In this document: positions 17,310 through 25,918 of the stretch, in pieces | How the letters are laid out: each line of letters begins with the position of its first letter | Numbering within the stretch: the stretch's first letter is position 1 | Source of the DNA: Gemmatimonadota bacterium | Lineage (GTDB): Bacteria; Gemmatimonadota; Gemmatimonadetes; Gemmatimonadales; GWC2-71-9 | Assembly (NCBI GenBank): GCA_016713785.1 | Contig: JADJOM010000003.1 | Location: 887,501 to 951,500, forward strand | DNA: 64,000 nucleotides | Direction: 5' to 3' | Translations under genes and position numbers: made by a program | Notes under the pieces: model-generated | What the model was told of the DNA's origin: nothing | Seen by the model: the letters and a program-made list of their open reading frames with translations, nothing else | Database searches by the model: none

Positions 17310-18415
17310 GCGCTCACCACCTCGGCGAGCACCGCGAGGAGCGCGTCGAGCTCGGCCACGGTGTGGTCGCCCATGTGCCCGATCCGGATGGTCTGGTCCT
17401 TGAGCGCGCCGTACCCCGCGGAGATGGTGTAGCCGCGGGCCTTCATGGCTTCGTTGACGGCGGAACCGGTCTTCCCCGCCGGAACGGTGAGGCAGGTGAC
17501 CGTGGGCGAGCGGAATCCCTCCGGGGCAAGCACCCGCATGTCCACGCCGCGGCCGTGCATCTCCGCGGCCCAGGCCCAGGTGCGCTCCGCCATGGCGGCG
17601 TGCCGGGCCCAGCGGGCTTCGATGGTCTCCGCCTCGATCCGGGCCACCTGGGCGGCGAGGGCGTACATCAGGGAGAGCGCCGGCGTGTTCGGCGTCTGGT
17701 GCTTGAGGATGAAGCTCTCGAACTCCACCAGGTCGAAGTAGATCCCGCGATGCGAGGCCTTCCGGGCGCGGTCCACGGCCCGCGGATGGGCCACCCCGAG
17801 GGCCAGGCCGGGCGGCAGCGCCAGCGCCTTCTGCGATCCGGTGAGGACGAAGTCGAGGTCCCAGGCATCAGTCTCGACCCGGGCGCCGGCCACGCCGGTC
17901 ACGCTGTCGACCAGCAGCAGCACGTCACCCGCCTCATGCGCCACCCGGGCGAGGTCGGCGATGGGATTGAGGGCGCCGGTCGAGGTCTCGGAATGGACGA
18001 CCGTGATGGCGTCATATCGGCCCGCGGCGAGCGCGGCCCGAAGCTGCTCGGGACGGTGCACCTCACCGAGCGGCACCTCAAGTGGCGTCGCCTCCACCCC
18101 GTTGGCCAGCGCGATCTTGTAGAACCGCTCGCTGAACGCCCCGTTGACCAGCGAGAGCACCCGCCGGCCACCGCAGTTTCTGATGGAGGCCTCCATGAGC
18201 CCCGTGGCCGAGGAGCTCGAGATGTACACCGGGCGCTGGGTGCGGAAGATGCGCTGCAGTCCGGGCATCATCTGGGCGATGAGCTGCTCCATCCCCTTGC
18301 CGCGGTGCCCGATCATCGGGCGGGCCTGCGCGGCGAGGATCTCGGGGCGGACTTCGGTGGGTCCGGGGAGGAAGAAGCGGCCGAAGGTCGGCGGGGCGGC
18401 GGGGACGGCGGTCAT
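17306..18415 (-). CDS. Serine-pathway class V aminotransferase (AGXT/SPT type)
   Basis: 369-aa PLP aminotransferase of the alanine-glyoxylate / serine-pyruvate type rather than classical SerC. It has FFLPGPTEVRPEIL at the N-terminus, SSSSATGLMEASIRN, VHSETSTGALNPI, VDSVTGVAG, and LTGSQKALALPPGLAL with probable Schiff-base Lys196. Context argues that it makes phosphoserine from phosphohydroxypyruvate: it is translationally coupled to serA and lies 80 bp from serB. Alternatives are glyoxylate or serine-pyruvate transamination. A TATATTCG promoter-like element sits upstream. Confidence 0.85.
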   Translation of the reverse strand: MTAVPAAPPTFGRFFLPGPTEVRPEILAAQARPMIGHRGKGMEQLIAQMMPGLQRIFRTQRPVYISSSSATGLMEASIRNCGGRRVLSLVNGAFSERFYKIALANGVEATPLEVPLGEVHRPEQLRAALAAGRYDAITVVHSETSTGALNPIADLARVAHEAGDVLLLVDSVTGVAGARVETDAWDLDFVLTGSQKALALPPGLALGVAHPRAVDRARKASHRGIYFDLVEFESFILKHQTPNTPALSLMYALAAQVARIEAETIEARWARHAAMAERTWAWAAEMHGRGVDMRVLAPEGFRSPTVTCLTVPAGKTGSAVNEAMKARGYTISAGYGALKDQTIRIGHMGDHTVAELDALLAVLAEVVSA

Positions 18416-18468
18416 GGCTGGCGACTCCGTGGGGACTGCGGCGCGCCCTCATGGCGCGCGTGGCGGAT

Positions 18469-18476
18469 CGAATATA
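18469..18476 (-). promoter_or_regulatory. Putative -10/-7 element for aminotransferase-serA operon
   Basis: Minus-strand TATATTCG, about 53 bp upstream of the aminotransferase ATG, fits both a sigma70 -10 (TATATT) and a TAnnTTnG box. No good -35 partner is visible. It separates this pair from serB. Confidence 0.4.
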
Positions 18477-18494
18477 GCCGTGGACGCGGTCCGG

Positions 18495-19154
18495 TCAGGC
18501 ACCGCGCGGCCGAATGGCGAGCACGTCGGTCAGCGATGGACCGGGGAGCGTGACGTCCGCACCACGCACCACGGGTTCGCGGTGCACCACGCCCGTGAAC
18601 GCGGCGAAGCAGTCCACCGCGGGGCGAGCCTCGAGGTCGGTGGCCCCATCCCCGACCAGCAGGCTGGGCCGCGGCAGATTCCGCCCCTGCTGCTCCATCC
18701 ACTGGCGCTTGCCGCCGGACCGGGCCAAGGGGGAATCGCGGTCATAACCGCGGTAGGCGCCGTCCTGATCGAAGTGCAGGTCCACCGCGGCCACCCGGTC
18801 CGAGGGAATGCCGAGCGCGGCCGCCACCACCTGCACGGCCGGCAACACGCCTCCGCTCAGCACCTGCACCACCGCGCCGCGGGCCTGCAGGGCACGCACC
18901 GTCTCCAGGGCACCGGGGACCAGCCGCTCCACGTACAGGGCCCCGATCCGTTCCACCTCCTGTCGGGAGGGACGGATGAGGTCCAGGCGCCGGCCGTAGA
19001 CCTCCTCGAGGGGCACCGCCCCCTGCATGGCCAGGTCGGTGAGCCGGGCGATCTCCTCGCGGTGCGCCACGGCGAGTTCCTCGATGCCCTCGATGGCGCT
19101 CAGGGTCGAGTCACAGTCGAAGATGACGGTCCGGAAGCCCGGGGTGCCGCTCAT
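18495..19154 (-). CDS. serB: Phosphoserine phosphatase, HAD family
   Basis: 219-aa HAD hydrolase that removes phosphate from phosphoserine, the last step of serine synthesis. HAD motifs: I, VIFDCDSTLSAIEGIEELA (nucleophile Asp and acid Asp); II, VLSGGV; III, SGGKRQW; and IV, LLVGDGATDLEA. The glutamate-rich cap after motif I is SerB-like. The start is ATG at 19152-19154, overlapping the MATE stop as ATGA. An open frame continues upstream to 20600 but runs antisense-like through the MATE gene in another frame and is not coding. Confidence 0.92.
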   Translation of the reverse strand: MSGTPGFRTVIFDCDSTLSAIEGIEELAVAHREEIARLTDLAMQGAVPLEEVYGRRLDLIRPSRQEVERIGALYVERLVPGALETVRALQARGAVVQVLSGGVLPAVQVVAAALGIPSDRVAAVDLHFDQDGAYRGYDRDSPLARSGGKRQWMEQQGRNLPRPSLLVGDGATDLEARPAVDCFAAFTGVVHREPVVRGADVTLPGPSLTDVLAIRPRGA

Positions 19155-20539
19155 GCCTCGAGCGCCTCCTCCACGAGGTGCGGGTCGGCGTCGAGGTGCA
19201 CCCGGACCAGCGGCTGCCCCAGCCGGTGCTGGAGGCGCATCACGAGCACGATGGCCACCGAGACCAGGCCGAGCACCAGCCCCCACCAGAGCCCGACCGG
19301 GCCGTAGCCGCGGCCGAAGCCCAGGTAGAGGCTCACCGGCAGTCCCAGCAGCCAGAAGCCCAGCAGGCCGGTGAGCATCGGTGTCCGGGTGTCGCCCAGC
19401 CCGCGGAGGATGCCGATGGCCGTCACCTGGATGCCGTCGAAGACCTGGAACACCCCCGCGAGGGGGATGAGCGCGGCCGCGATGACCAGGACTTCCGGCG
19501 CACCGGTATACAGGCGCGCCAGCGGGAGCGGCAGCAGCAGGAAGGCCAGGGCGGTGATGCCCATGAAGCCGACCGCCACGGCCAGCGCCGCGCCCGCCGC
19601 CCGCGCGGCGGCGGGCCGGTCCCCCCGCCCCACGGCGTGCCCCACCACCACCGCGGCGGCAGCGGAGAGCCCGAGCGGTACCATGAAGGTGACCGAGGCA
19701 AGGTTGAGCGCGATCTGATGCCCACCGACCTGGGGGGTGCCCATGTTGCCCATGAGCAGCCCCACGACGCCGAAGACCCCGTACTCCAGCTGGTGTTGTG
19801 CGCCGATCGGGGCCCCCAGGCGGAGCAGGCGCATCAGGGGGCGGCGCTCGAAGGCCTGCCGGTGGAAGGGCCGCACGTGGGGGCCGAGGAGTGGCCAGGC
19901 GAGCAGAAGCAGCAGGACGGCCATCAGCAGCCGGCAGATGGTGGTGGCCAGCGCGGCGCCCGCCACGCCCATGGCGGGCGCGCCGAGCCGACCGTAGATG
20001 AACACCCAGTTGAGCCCGGCATTCGCGAGGTTGGCGACGACGATGGTGATCACGATCGGCCGCACGCGATGCAGGGCCTGGAGGCTCTGCCGGAAGACGG
20101 TGAAGAGGAACAGCCCGAGGACCCCGGGGATGCACAGGCGGGCGTAGGCGCCGGCGGCGGGGGCCACCTCGGCGGGCTGCTTGAGGAATGCGAGGAGCGG
20201 CGGGGCCGGCCAGAGGAGGAGCGCCGTGGGCACGGTCAGCAGGATGGCCAGAACCATGCCCCGCTGCACCCCGCGGCCGATGGCGTCGTGGTCGCCGGCG
20301 CCCACCGCGTGGGCGATGACCGGATCGAGGGCCATGAGGGCGCCGAGCCCGAAGATCGCCGCGCCGAAGAAGTAGACGTTGCCGAGCGCCACGCCGGCGA
20401 GCGCCTCGGGCGAGAGGTGCCCGACCATGATGGTGTCGACCACGCCCATGGTCATCAGCCCCACCTGCACCACCACCACCGGGAGGGCGAGGGTGAGCAA
20501 GGCGCGGACATCGGGGCCCCGGGGAAGCTGCAGCGGCAT
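19151..20539 (-). CDS. MATE-family efflux transporter
   Basis: 462-aa multidrug and toxin extrusion carrier, inner membrane, about 12 helices in two homologous halves. Typical pieces are LALPVVVVQVGLMTMGVVDTI near residue 20, MVGHLSPEALAGVALG, and in the second half GAPIGAQHQLEYGVFGVVGL. It would export organic cations or drugs by Na+ or H+ antiport; the substrate is unknown. Its stop overlaps the serB start by 4 bp. The ATG lies directly downstream of tRNA-Arg on the same strand. Confidence 0.9.
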   Translation of the reverse strand: MPLQLPRGPDVRALLTLALPVVVVQVGLMTMGVVDTIMVGHLSPEALAGVALGNVYFFGAAIFGLGALMALDPVIAHAVGAGDHDAIGRGVQRGMVLAILLTVPTALLLWPAPPLLAFLKQPAEVAPAAGAYARLCIPGVLGLFLFTVFRQSLQALHRVRPIVITIVVANLANAGLNWVFIYGRLGAPAMGVAGAALATTICRLLMAVLLLLLAWPLLGPHVRPFHRQAFERRPLMRLLRLGAPIGAQHQLEYGVFGVVGLLMGNMGTPQVGGHQIALNLASVTFMVPLGLSAAAAVVVGHAVGRGDRPAAARAAGAALAVAVGFMGITALAFLLLPLPLARLYTGAPEVLVIAAALIPLAGVFQVFDGIQVTAIGILRGLGDTRTPMLTGLLGFWLLGLPVSLYLGFGRGYGPVGLWWGLVLGLVSVAIVLVMRLQHRLGQPLVRVHLDADPHLVEEALEA

Positions 20540-20568
20540 GACACCTGATCGGGACAGGGGCTGCGGAG

Positions 20569-20642
20569 CGCGCCCGGGTGGAATCGAACCACCGACCCAC
20601 AGCTTAGAAGGCTGTTGCTCTATCCAACTGAGCTACGGGCGC
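20569..20642 (-). tRNA. tRNA-Arg (anticodon TCT)
   Basis: 74-nt cloverleaf: 7-bp acceptor GCGCCCG/CGGGCGC with discriminator G, D-stem GCTC/GAGC, anticodon stem ACAGC/GCTGT with loop CTTCTAA (anticodon TCT, reading AGA), 5-nt variable loop, and T-arm GGTGG-TTCGATT-CCACC. CCA is not encoded. A TACAAT hexamer on the minus strand about 35 bp upstream could be its -10. Confidence 0.97.
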
Positions 20643-20750
20643 TGGAGCGCCCCCGGACCGAGGGGGCAGGTCCGTGAATTGTAGTGGTAGGCGTGTCGTG
20701 AGGGTACTGCGCGGGAGGGGCCCACCGGGTCGCCGGGTGGCGGTGGTGGG

Positions 20751-21272
20751 TCAGGGGGCGTCGGTCTGCGGGCGCGGGTCGCGGGCCGTGAAATAGAGCG
20801 TCTGCCGGCGGTCGGCGGGGAGCCGCAGCAGCTGGACGATATTCTGCTGGTCGGGAAAGACCTCGAAGAGCAGGCCGTCGAGCAGGGTCACCTTCCGGGC
20901 CGGCCCGGGCAACGCGCCTTCCATGACGTACCAGACCACCTGCTGGGCGGCCTCATCGCGCTCGAGGCCGGCGGCGGTCACGGAGAGGGGCACGCGCCGA
21001 CCGTCGACCTCGAGCACAAAGGTCCGGGCGGCGTAGGCGGTGAAGAGCGATTCCGCCGGGGCGGCGGCCGTCACCCGCAGGGTGCTGTCCCCGGCAAACC
21101 GCTGCAGCCCGCGTTCGAGATCGTCGTGGAACAGCCGCACCCGGAGGGCCACGGTGCGTCCCTCGAGGACCATCCGGGTGTGGGAGACGTGGGTATCGTG
21201 CGCCCGCGCCGGGGCGCCGCTAGAAGGCGGCGCCCCGGCGAGGAGCGCGAGGAGCAGGGCGGCCGGCCTCAT
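20751..21272 (-). CDS. DUF6702-family exported protein
   Basis: 173-aa protein with an N-terminal signal peptide (MRPAALLLALLAGAPPSSGAP then ARAHDTHVSHTRM). The mature part matches the DUF6702 pattern: an early H-x-S-x-T-R-M strand, VRLFHDDLERGL, a central YVMEGALPG strand and a C-terminal DQQNIVQLLRLPADRRQTLYF. The function is unknown. Its ATG overlaps the stop of the M1 peptidase by 4 bp, so it is likely co-translated and may act with that enzyme in the periplasm. Confidence 0.8.
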   Translation of the reverse strand: MRPAALLLALLAGAPPSSGAPARAHDTHVSHTRMVLEGRTVALRVRLFHDDLERGLQRFAGDSTLRVTAAAPAESLFTAYAARTFVLEVDGRRVPLSVTAAGLERDEAAQQVVWYVMEGALPGPARKVTLLDGLLFEVFPDQQNIVQLLRLPADRRQTLYFTARDPRPQTDAP

Positions 21273-23353
21273 GACGCCGCCGCGGGCCCCCGGGTCCAGG
21301 TGTTGTTCTCGCGGTTCACGTCGGCGAGCACCTCGTCGGGATCCACGACCACCCGCACCACGGTCTTGTCGGTGAAGAGGCCGTAGATGTACTGCAGCTC
21401 GTTGCGGCGCCAGATGTCGGCGTTGAGCTTGACCCGCTGGGTGGTGCCGTCGTCGAAGGTGAGGTCGAGCTGGAGCGGCATGATCAGCCCGCCCTTGTTC
21501 TCGACCGTGACGCGCACGTAGTTGCGGCCCCGCGCCGTGGTGCCGATGAGGCTGTCGGCGGGCTGGTTCTCGACGGCGGTGACCGCCTGGTCGTTGGCGT
21601 AGGTGGTGTAGAACCAGCCGCGCCAGAACCAGTTGAGCAGCTCCCCGCCGCCGTCATCGAGCGAGCGGAAGAAGTCGGCCGGCTGGGGGTGCTTGAAGGC
21701 CCAGCGCCGGGAGTACTCGCTGAAGGCCTGGTCGAACAGCTGGGGCCCCATGATCTGCTCGCGCAGCATCACCAGGCCGGCCGCGGGCTTGCCGTAGCCG
21801 TTGTTGCCGAACTGGCGGTGGATCATGTCGGACTCGGTCATGAGCGGGACCTGGTCGGCGTCCTTCATGTAGCCCACGATGTTCTTCGCCGGCCCCCGCT
21901 GGGTGGGATACTGCGGGTCCCACTCCTTCTCCGCATAGTACTGCACGAAGCTGTTGAGCCCTTCGTCCATCCAGGTCCACTTCCGCTCGTCGGAGGCCAC
22001 GATCATGGGGAACCAGTTGTGCCCCACCTCGTGGATGGTGACGCTGATGAGCGCCCGGGCAAGCCCCGCCGTGTAGCTGCCGTCCGGGGCCGGCCGCGCG
22101 CCGCAGAACGCCACCATCGGGTACTCCATGCCGAAGACCGGCCCGTGCACGTTCACGGCCTTCGGGTACGGGTAGGGGAAGGCCATCCGGCCGTAGGTCT
22201 TCATGGTCTGGGCGATGGCACGGGTGGAGACGCTGTCCCACAAGGGCATCGCCTCCCGGGGGTAGATCGAGTGCATCTCGATCACCCGGCCGCCCGGCTG
22301 GTAGCGGTACCCCGCCGCGTCCCAGACGTAGGCCCGGGAGGAAGCCCACGCAAAGTCGCGGACGCTGTCGGCGTGGAACTTCCAGGTGATGGGCGCGGTC
22401 CCCGACGGCCGGGTGGCCGGGGTGGCCGCCTCGTCCTTGGTGACGATGAAGACCGGGGTCTCGGAGGCCAGCGCCCGGGTGAGCCGCTGCCGCTGGGTGG
22501 CGGTGAGCGTGACCAGCGGGTTCTGCAGGACCCCCGTGGCCTGCACGATGTGATCGTGCGGCACCGTCAGCTCGACATCATAGGTGCCGAAGTTGAGGTA
22601 GAACTCGCCCTGCCCGTAGAACTGGTCGGTCTGCCAGCCGTTCTGGTCGTCGTAGACGGCCGCGCGGGGAAACCACTGCGCTACCTCGTACATCCAGCCG
22701 TCCTTCACCAGTTCCCGGGCACCCCGCCCGTTGCGGCTGGTCTCCGGCATGATGAAGTGCCAGTCGATCTCCACCACCGCCTTCTGGCCCGGCCCCAGCG
22801 TGGCCGGCAGCTGCACCTTCATCTCCGTGCCGTTGATCACGTACGGCGCATCGACGCGCGTGACCACCCGGCCGCGGGTGACGACCGCCTGGACCCGGGT
22901 GATCTTGTGGCCGCCGTCGAAGGGCTCCGGCGCCAGGAAGCGCCGGGCCTGCGGGCTGATCTGCCGCGGCAGCGCGGGGGCGCCCTGGATGGTGCGGCTC
23001 ACCGCCGGGTCGTCGATGTTCTGGTCCAGCTGGAACCAGAGGTACTCGAGCTGGTCGGGGGAGTTGTTGTGGTAGGTGACCCGCTCCGCCCCCGTGATGG
23101 TGTGGGTGGTGGTGTCGAGCGAGGCCTTGATGGCGTAGTCCACCTGCTGCTGCCAGTACCTGGGCCCCGGCTTGCCGGCGGCATTGCGGAACTCGTTGGG
23201 GGCGGCCCACTCCTCGAGCGCCCGGAAGTTGGACTGGTTGGTCTTGGGATTGGGCGGCGCATTGAGCCACTGCTGCGCCGTCACCTGCCCCGTTCCGCCC
23301 GCCAGGGCCATCGCCCACACCGCGCCCGCGGCCCACCGCATGCGTGTCGCCAT
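21269..23353 (-). CDS. Secreted M1-family zinc aminopeptidase-like protein
   Basis: 694-aa gluzincin with an N-terminal signal peptide (AGAVWAMALAGGTGQVTAQQ, cleavage near 27). The zinc site is HEVGH at 441-445 plus Glu464 in WTWMDEGLNSF, the HExxH-x18-E spacing of M1. GMEYPM at 408-413 stands where GAMEN sits in classical aminopeptidases, so N-terminal substrate recognition is probably altered. A beta-rich N-terminal domain precedes the catalytic domain. It follows the HupE-like gene and is coupled to DUF6702. Periplasmic peptide processing is likely; the substrate is unknown. Confidence 0.93.
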   Translation of the reverse strand: MATRMRWAAGAVWAMALAGGTGQVTAQQWLNAPPNPKTNQSNFRALEEWAAPNEFRNAAGKPGPRYWQQQVDYAIKASLDTTTHTITGAERVTYHNNSPDQLEYLWFQLDQNIDDPAVSRTIQGAPALPRQISPQARRFLAPEPFDGGHKITRVQAVVTRGRVVTRVDAPYVINGTEMKVQLPATLGPGQKAVVEIDWHFIMPETSRNGRGARELVKDGWMYEVAQWFPRAAVYDDQNGWQTDQFYGQGEFYLNFGTYDVELTVPHDHIVQATGVLQNPLVTLTATQRQRLTRALASETPVFIVTKDEAATPATRPSGTAPITWKFHADSVRDFAWASSRAYVWDAAGYRYQPGGRVIEMHSIYPREAMPLWDSVSTRAIAQTMKTYGRMAFPYPYPKAVNVHGPVFGMEYPMVAFCGARPAPDGSYTAGLARALISVTIHEVGHNWFPMIVASDERKWTWMDEGLNSFVQYYAEKEWDPQYPTQRGPAKNIVGYMKDADQVPLMTESDMIHRQFGNNGYGKPAAGLVMLREQIMGPQLFDQAFSEYSRRWAFKHPQPADFFRSLDDGGGELLNWFWRGWFYTTYANDQAVTAVENQPADSLIGTTARGRNYVRVTVENKGGLIMPLQLDLTFDDGTTQRVKLNADIWRRNELQYIYGLFTDKTVVRVVVDPDEVLADVNRENNTWTRGPAAAS

Positions 23354-23398
23354 CCGCTGTCTCTCACGAAGAAGTTGGACTGCCCACCGGCTCCCCGA

Positions 23399-24007
23399 CT
23401 ACCCGACCAGACGTTCCACCAGGATCTTCGCCCCCACGGCCGCGATGCCGCCCGAGGCGATCAGTACCCAGTCCCGCCGAACCAGCCCGGCCACCCGTTC
23501 CGCGGCGAGGCCGGCCACGAGCACCAGCAGCACGATGCCCAGCTGTCCCACCTCCAGCCCGAGGTTGAACGAGAGCAGCGGGAGGAAGAGCGAGGCCTCG
23601 TCTCCGAGGAGGCTCCGCAGGAAGCTCGAAAACCCGAGGCCGTGGATCAGGCCGAATCCCAGGGCAAGGGCATAGCGCAGGCCCTGGTTCCGCGCGGGAC
23701 CGGCCGCCGGCCCCTCCGCCGGCGCGCGGACAGTCATCGCCACCGTCAGCAGGGCGGTACAGACGATGGTCGCCGCGATCGCGGCCTCGACCCACCGGGC
23801 GTCCACCCGCACCAGCCGCAGCGTGGCCAGCGCCAGGGTCACCGAGTGCCCGAGTGTGAACGCGGTGACCAGCACCAGCAGCCGGCGCCAGTCGCCCGGC
23901 CGATACGCCACGGTCAGCGCCGCCACGAACAGGATGTGGTCATAGCCGCGGAGGTCCGCGATATGGTGCATCCCGAGACGTGCGTAGGTGAGGAACTCAG
24001 AGCCCAT
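23399..24007 (-). CDS. HupE/UreJ-family membrane protein
   Basis: 202-aa integral membrane protein with about six helices. The first part has GMHHIADLRGYDHILFVAAL and the second a GFGLIHGLGFSSFLRSLLG segment: the paired His motifs of HupE/UreJ proteins, several of which move Ni or Co. No urease or hydrogenase gene is nearby, so metal import for those enzymes is not supported. The genes downstream are a zinc peptidase and DUF6702, so a role tied to that pair is as likely. Confidence 0.85.
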   Translation of the reverse strand: MGSEFLTYARLGMHHIADLRGYDHILFVAALTVAYRPGDWRRLLVLVTAFTLGHSVTLALATLRLVRVDARWVEAAIAATIVCTALLTVAMTVRAPAEGPAAGPARNQGLRYALALGFGLIHGLGFSSFLRSLLGDEASLFLPLLSFNLGLEVGQLGIVLLVLVAGLAAERVAGLVRRDWVLIASGGIAAVGAKILVERLVG

Positions 24008-24115
24008 GCGCGGTCATCGTACGGCCGAAGTGGAGCGAGGTTTCCATGGAGCGACGCGGCGGCGGGACCAGGTCCCTGGCGGGCGATGACCGGGGTGCCA
24101 CGAGGCGGTGACGAA

Positions 24116-24189
<74 letters not shown>

Positions 24190-24353
24190 CGATTCACTCG
24201 GCTGCTGCCGCCCCCTCCCGCATGCGGAGCGGCAGAAAGGTGTCACGATCCGGAGCCGAATGCGAGTCCCGGCCGGCGCAGGCGAGGATGGCATCCCTGT
24301 GGACGCGGCGCCGCCCATTCCGGGTGGGCGACGGCGTCCGCCACGTCAACGCT

Positions 24354-24381
24354 CGAACGGGAGCCGCCGGGCTCCCGTTCG
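24354..24381 (-). terminator. Perfect 12-bp hairpin after VKOR gene
   Basis: CGAACGGGAGCC and its exact complement separated by a 4-nt loop, 27 bp past the VKOR stop on the minus strand. No T-tract follows. It is the likely 3' end of the long 35.2-24.4 kb operon. The remaining 24190-24353 shows only another weak hairpin (CTGCCGC...GCGGCAG) before tRNA-Pro. Confidence 0.6.
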
Positions 24382-24407
24382 TCGTGTGCAGCGGCCCTGC
24401 GGTCGGC

Positions 24408-24872
24408 TCAGCCGCCGGCGTGCAGGCGCGCCCGGGCCTCGCGGAAGATGATCACCGACAGGACCAGGATCACCGTGATGCTCACCGCCGAGATGGCGCA
24501 CCAGGGGCAGAAGGTCCCCAGCACGACGAACTCGCCGTACTTGAGCCGCAGCGTGAACGCGAATCCCAGCGAAGCCAGGACGAGGAGCACCCGGGTCACG
24601 CCGAGCCCCCCCTGCCACCGCGGCTGCAGGCTCGCGAGCGAGGTGCAGAGGAGGAGCGTGTAGCCGATGATGCCGATCCGCGCGACGTCCACGCCGAGGA
24701 ACCAGCCCCACTGGCTGAACATGGCGCGGTCACAGCCGCCCGTGGTGCATTGCAGCGAGCCCGCCAGCCCCAGCTTGTACAGGTGCAGGTAGACGGCGGA
24801 GCTCCCGGCGACCAGGCTCAAGAGGGCGATGGCCATCCGGGCGCGGAGGGCGCCCTCGCTGGGCGCGCTCAT
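24408..24872 (-). CDS. Vitamin K epoxide reductase-family membrane protein
   Basis: 154-aa quinone-linked thiol oxidoreductase with four predicted helices. The loop cysteines are in SLQCTTGGCDRAMFSQWG and the active CXXC is FCPWC, followed by a last helix (SVSITVILVLSVI-type). Bacterial VKORs reoxidise periplasmic DsbA-type proteins or reduce quinones. The ATG at 24870-24872 overlaps the cytochrome c stop as ATGA; further upstream residues in frame are arginine/glycine-rich non-coding sequence. No fused or neighbouring thioredoxin domain is visible. Confidence 0.88.
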   Translation of the reverse strand: MSAPSEGALRARMAIALLSLVAGSSAVYLHLYKLGLAGSLQCTTGGCDRAMFSQWGWFLGVDVARIGIIGYTLLLCTSLASLQPRWQGGLGVTRVLLVLASLGFAFTLRLKYGEFVVLGTFCPWCAISAVSITVILVLSVIIFREARARLHAGG

Positions 24873-25291
24873 GGGGCCCCCGTGGAGGCGCCACCCCGGG
24901 CGCCGTGGTAGGCCTGCTGGAGCCAGCGCACGTAGGCCACCACCTGCGGCATCTCCAGCGTGTCGACCCGGGTGGCCGCCGGCATGGCGCCGTAGTGGTA
25001 GCGGCGTTGCGGGGCGCCGGCCCGCAGGGCGGCGATCATCGCGGCATCCGGGGTGGTCTCCGGGAGGAAGAGGGTATCGAGCAGCGCGGGCCCCAGCCCC
25101 TGCCCCTTTCCCAGGACCCCGTGGCACGAGGCACAGTAACTGGCGTAGAGCACCGAGCCGCGTTCCAGGTGGGCGGGCGGCTTCCCGGGGTGGAAGGCGG
25201 CCATGCGCGGGTCTCCCCCGTCGCCCCCGCCACAGGCGGCGGCAGCGAGCACCGCGCCGAGGATCGTCGATCGTGCTGCGAAGTGCGCCAT
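24869..25291 (-). CDS. Cytochrome c lipoprotein
   Basis: 140-aa mono-heme cytochrome c. A lipobox (LAAAAC, Cys20) anchors it outside the inner membrane. The heme site is CASCH near residue 55 in the SVLYASYCASCHGVLG context, and YGAMPA provides a possible axial Met. Coupled to VKOR by a 4-bp overlap and 3 bp after rdgB. It could carry electrons from periplasmic thiol oxidation or quinol, but that is inference from adjacency. Confidence 0.87.
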   Translation of the reverse strand: MAHFAARSTILGAVLAAAACGGGDGGDPRMAAFHPGKPPAHLERGSVLYASYCASCHGVLGKGQGLGPALLDTLFLPETTPDAAMIAALRAGAPQRRYHYGAMPAATRVDTLEMPQVVAYVRWLQQAYHGARGGASTGAP

Positions 25292-25294
25292 GCG

Positions 25295-25918
25295 TCAGCC
25301 ATCCCCCGTGGTTCCCAGCACCGCGAGCAGCCGCTCCAGGGCCCGTCCCCGGTGGCTCACCCGGTCCTTCTCGGCCTCGTCGGCCTCACCGAACGTCCGG
25401 CCCAGCTCGTCGCTCAGGAAGAGCGGGTCGTACCCAAAGCCGCCGCTGCCCCGCGGTTCTTCCAGGATTACGCCGCCACAGGTCCCGTCGAAGACCTCCG
25501 GCACGGCCCCGGGGCGTCGCAGGAGCACCAGCACGCACCGGTAGCGCGCCCGACGCCGGCTCTCGGCCGCGCCGCGCAGCCGGCGCAGCAGCTCCGCGTT
25601 GTTGGCCGCATCGACCTCGCGCGGGCTGCCGGCGGCGCCCGCCCAGCGCTTGGACCGTACCCCCGGCAGTCCGCCGAGGGAGAACACCTCGAGGCCCGAG
25701 TCGTCGGCCACGGTGGGGAGGCCGGTCAGCTTCAGGAAGTACTCGGCCTTGTGTCGCGCGTTGGTCTCGAAGCTGTCGGCCACCTCGAGAGTGTCCTCGA
25801 TGGGCCGCTCCGGGACGCCGACGTCGTCGGGGAACACCACCTCGTGGCCGGCGGCCTCGAGGAGGCGGCGCACCTCGCGCTGCTTGCCGGCGCTCCGGGT
25901 GGCGACCAGCAGCTTCAC
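25295..25918 (-). CDS. rdgB: Non-canonical purine NTP pyrophosphatase (RdgB/HAM1)
   Basis: 207-aa house-cleaning enzyme that hydrolyses dITP, ITP and XTP to the monophosphates. Motifs: LLVATRSAGKQREVRRLL at the N-terminus, FETNARHKAEYF, VADDSGLEVFSLGGLPGVRS, GSGGFGYDPLFL and a C-terminal VSHRGRALERL. The start is GTG (25916-25918), overlapping the rph stop as GTGA. The rph-rdgB order recurs in many bacteria and supports both calls. Confidence 0.95.
   Translation of the reverse strand: MKLLVATRSAGKQREVRRLLEAAGHEVVFPDDVGVPERPIEDTLEVADSFETNARHKAEYFLKLTGLPTVADDSGLEVFSLGGLPGVRSKRWAGAAGSPREVDAANNAELLRRLRGAAESRRRARYRCVLVLLRRPGAVPEVFDGTCGGVILEEPRGSGGFGYDPLFLSDELGRTFGEADEAEKDRVSHRGRALERLLAVLGTTGDG

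Noticed and set aside
15564..17432. 622-codon plus-strand frame opposite serA
   Set aside because: Antisense shadow of serA; no motif, no RBS, low-complexity Ala/Arg/His content.
18495..20600. 701-codon frame containing serB with a long N-terminal extension
   Set aside because: The extension overlaps the whole MATE gene in another frame and is Arg/Pro/Gly-rich; serB alone starts at 19154 with an ATGA overlap.
23399..24007. Calling the HupE-like protein a nickel importer for urease or hydrogenase
   Set aside because: No such enzyme gene in the 64 kb; only the family can be supported.
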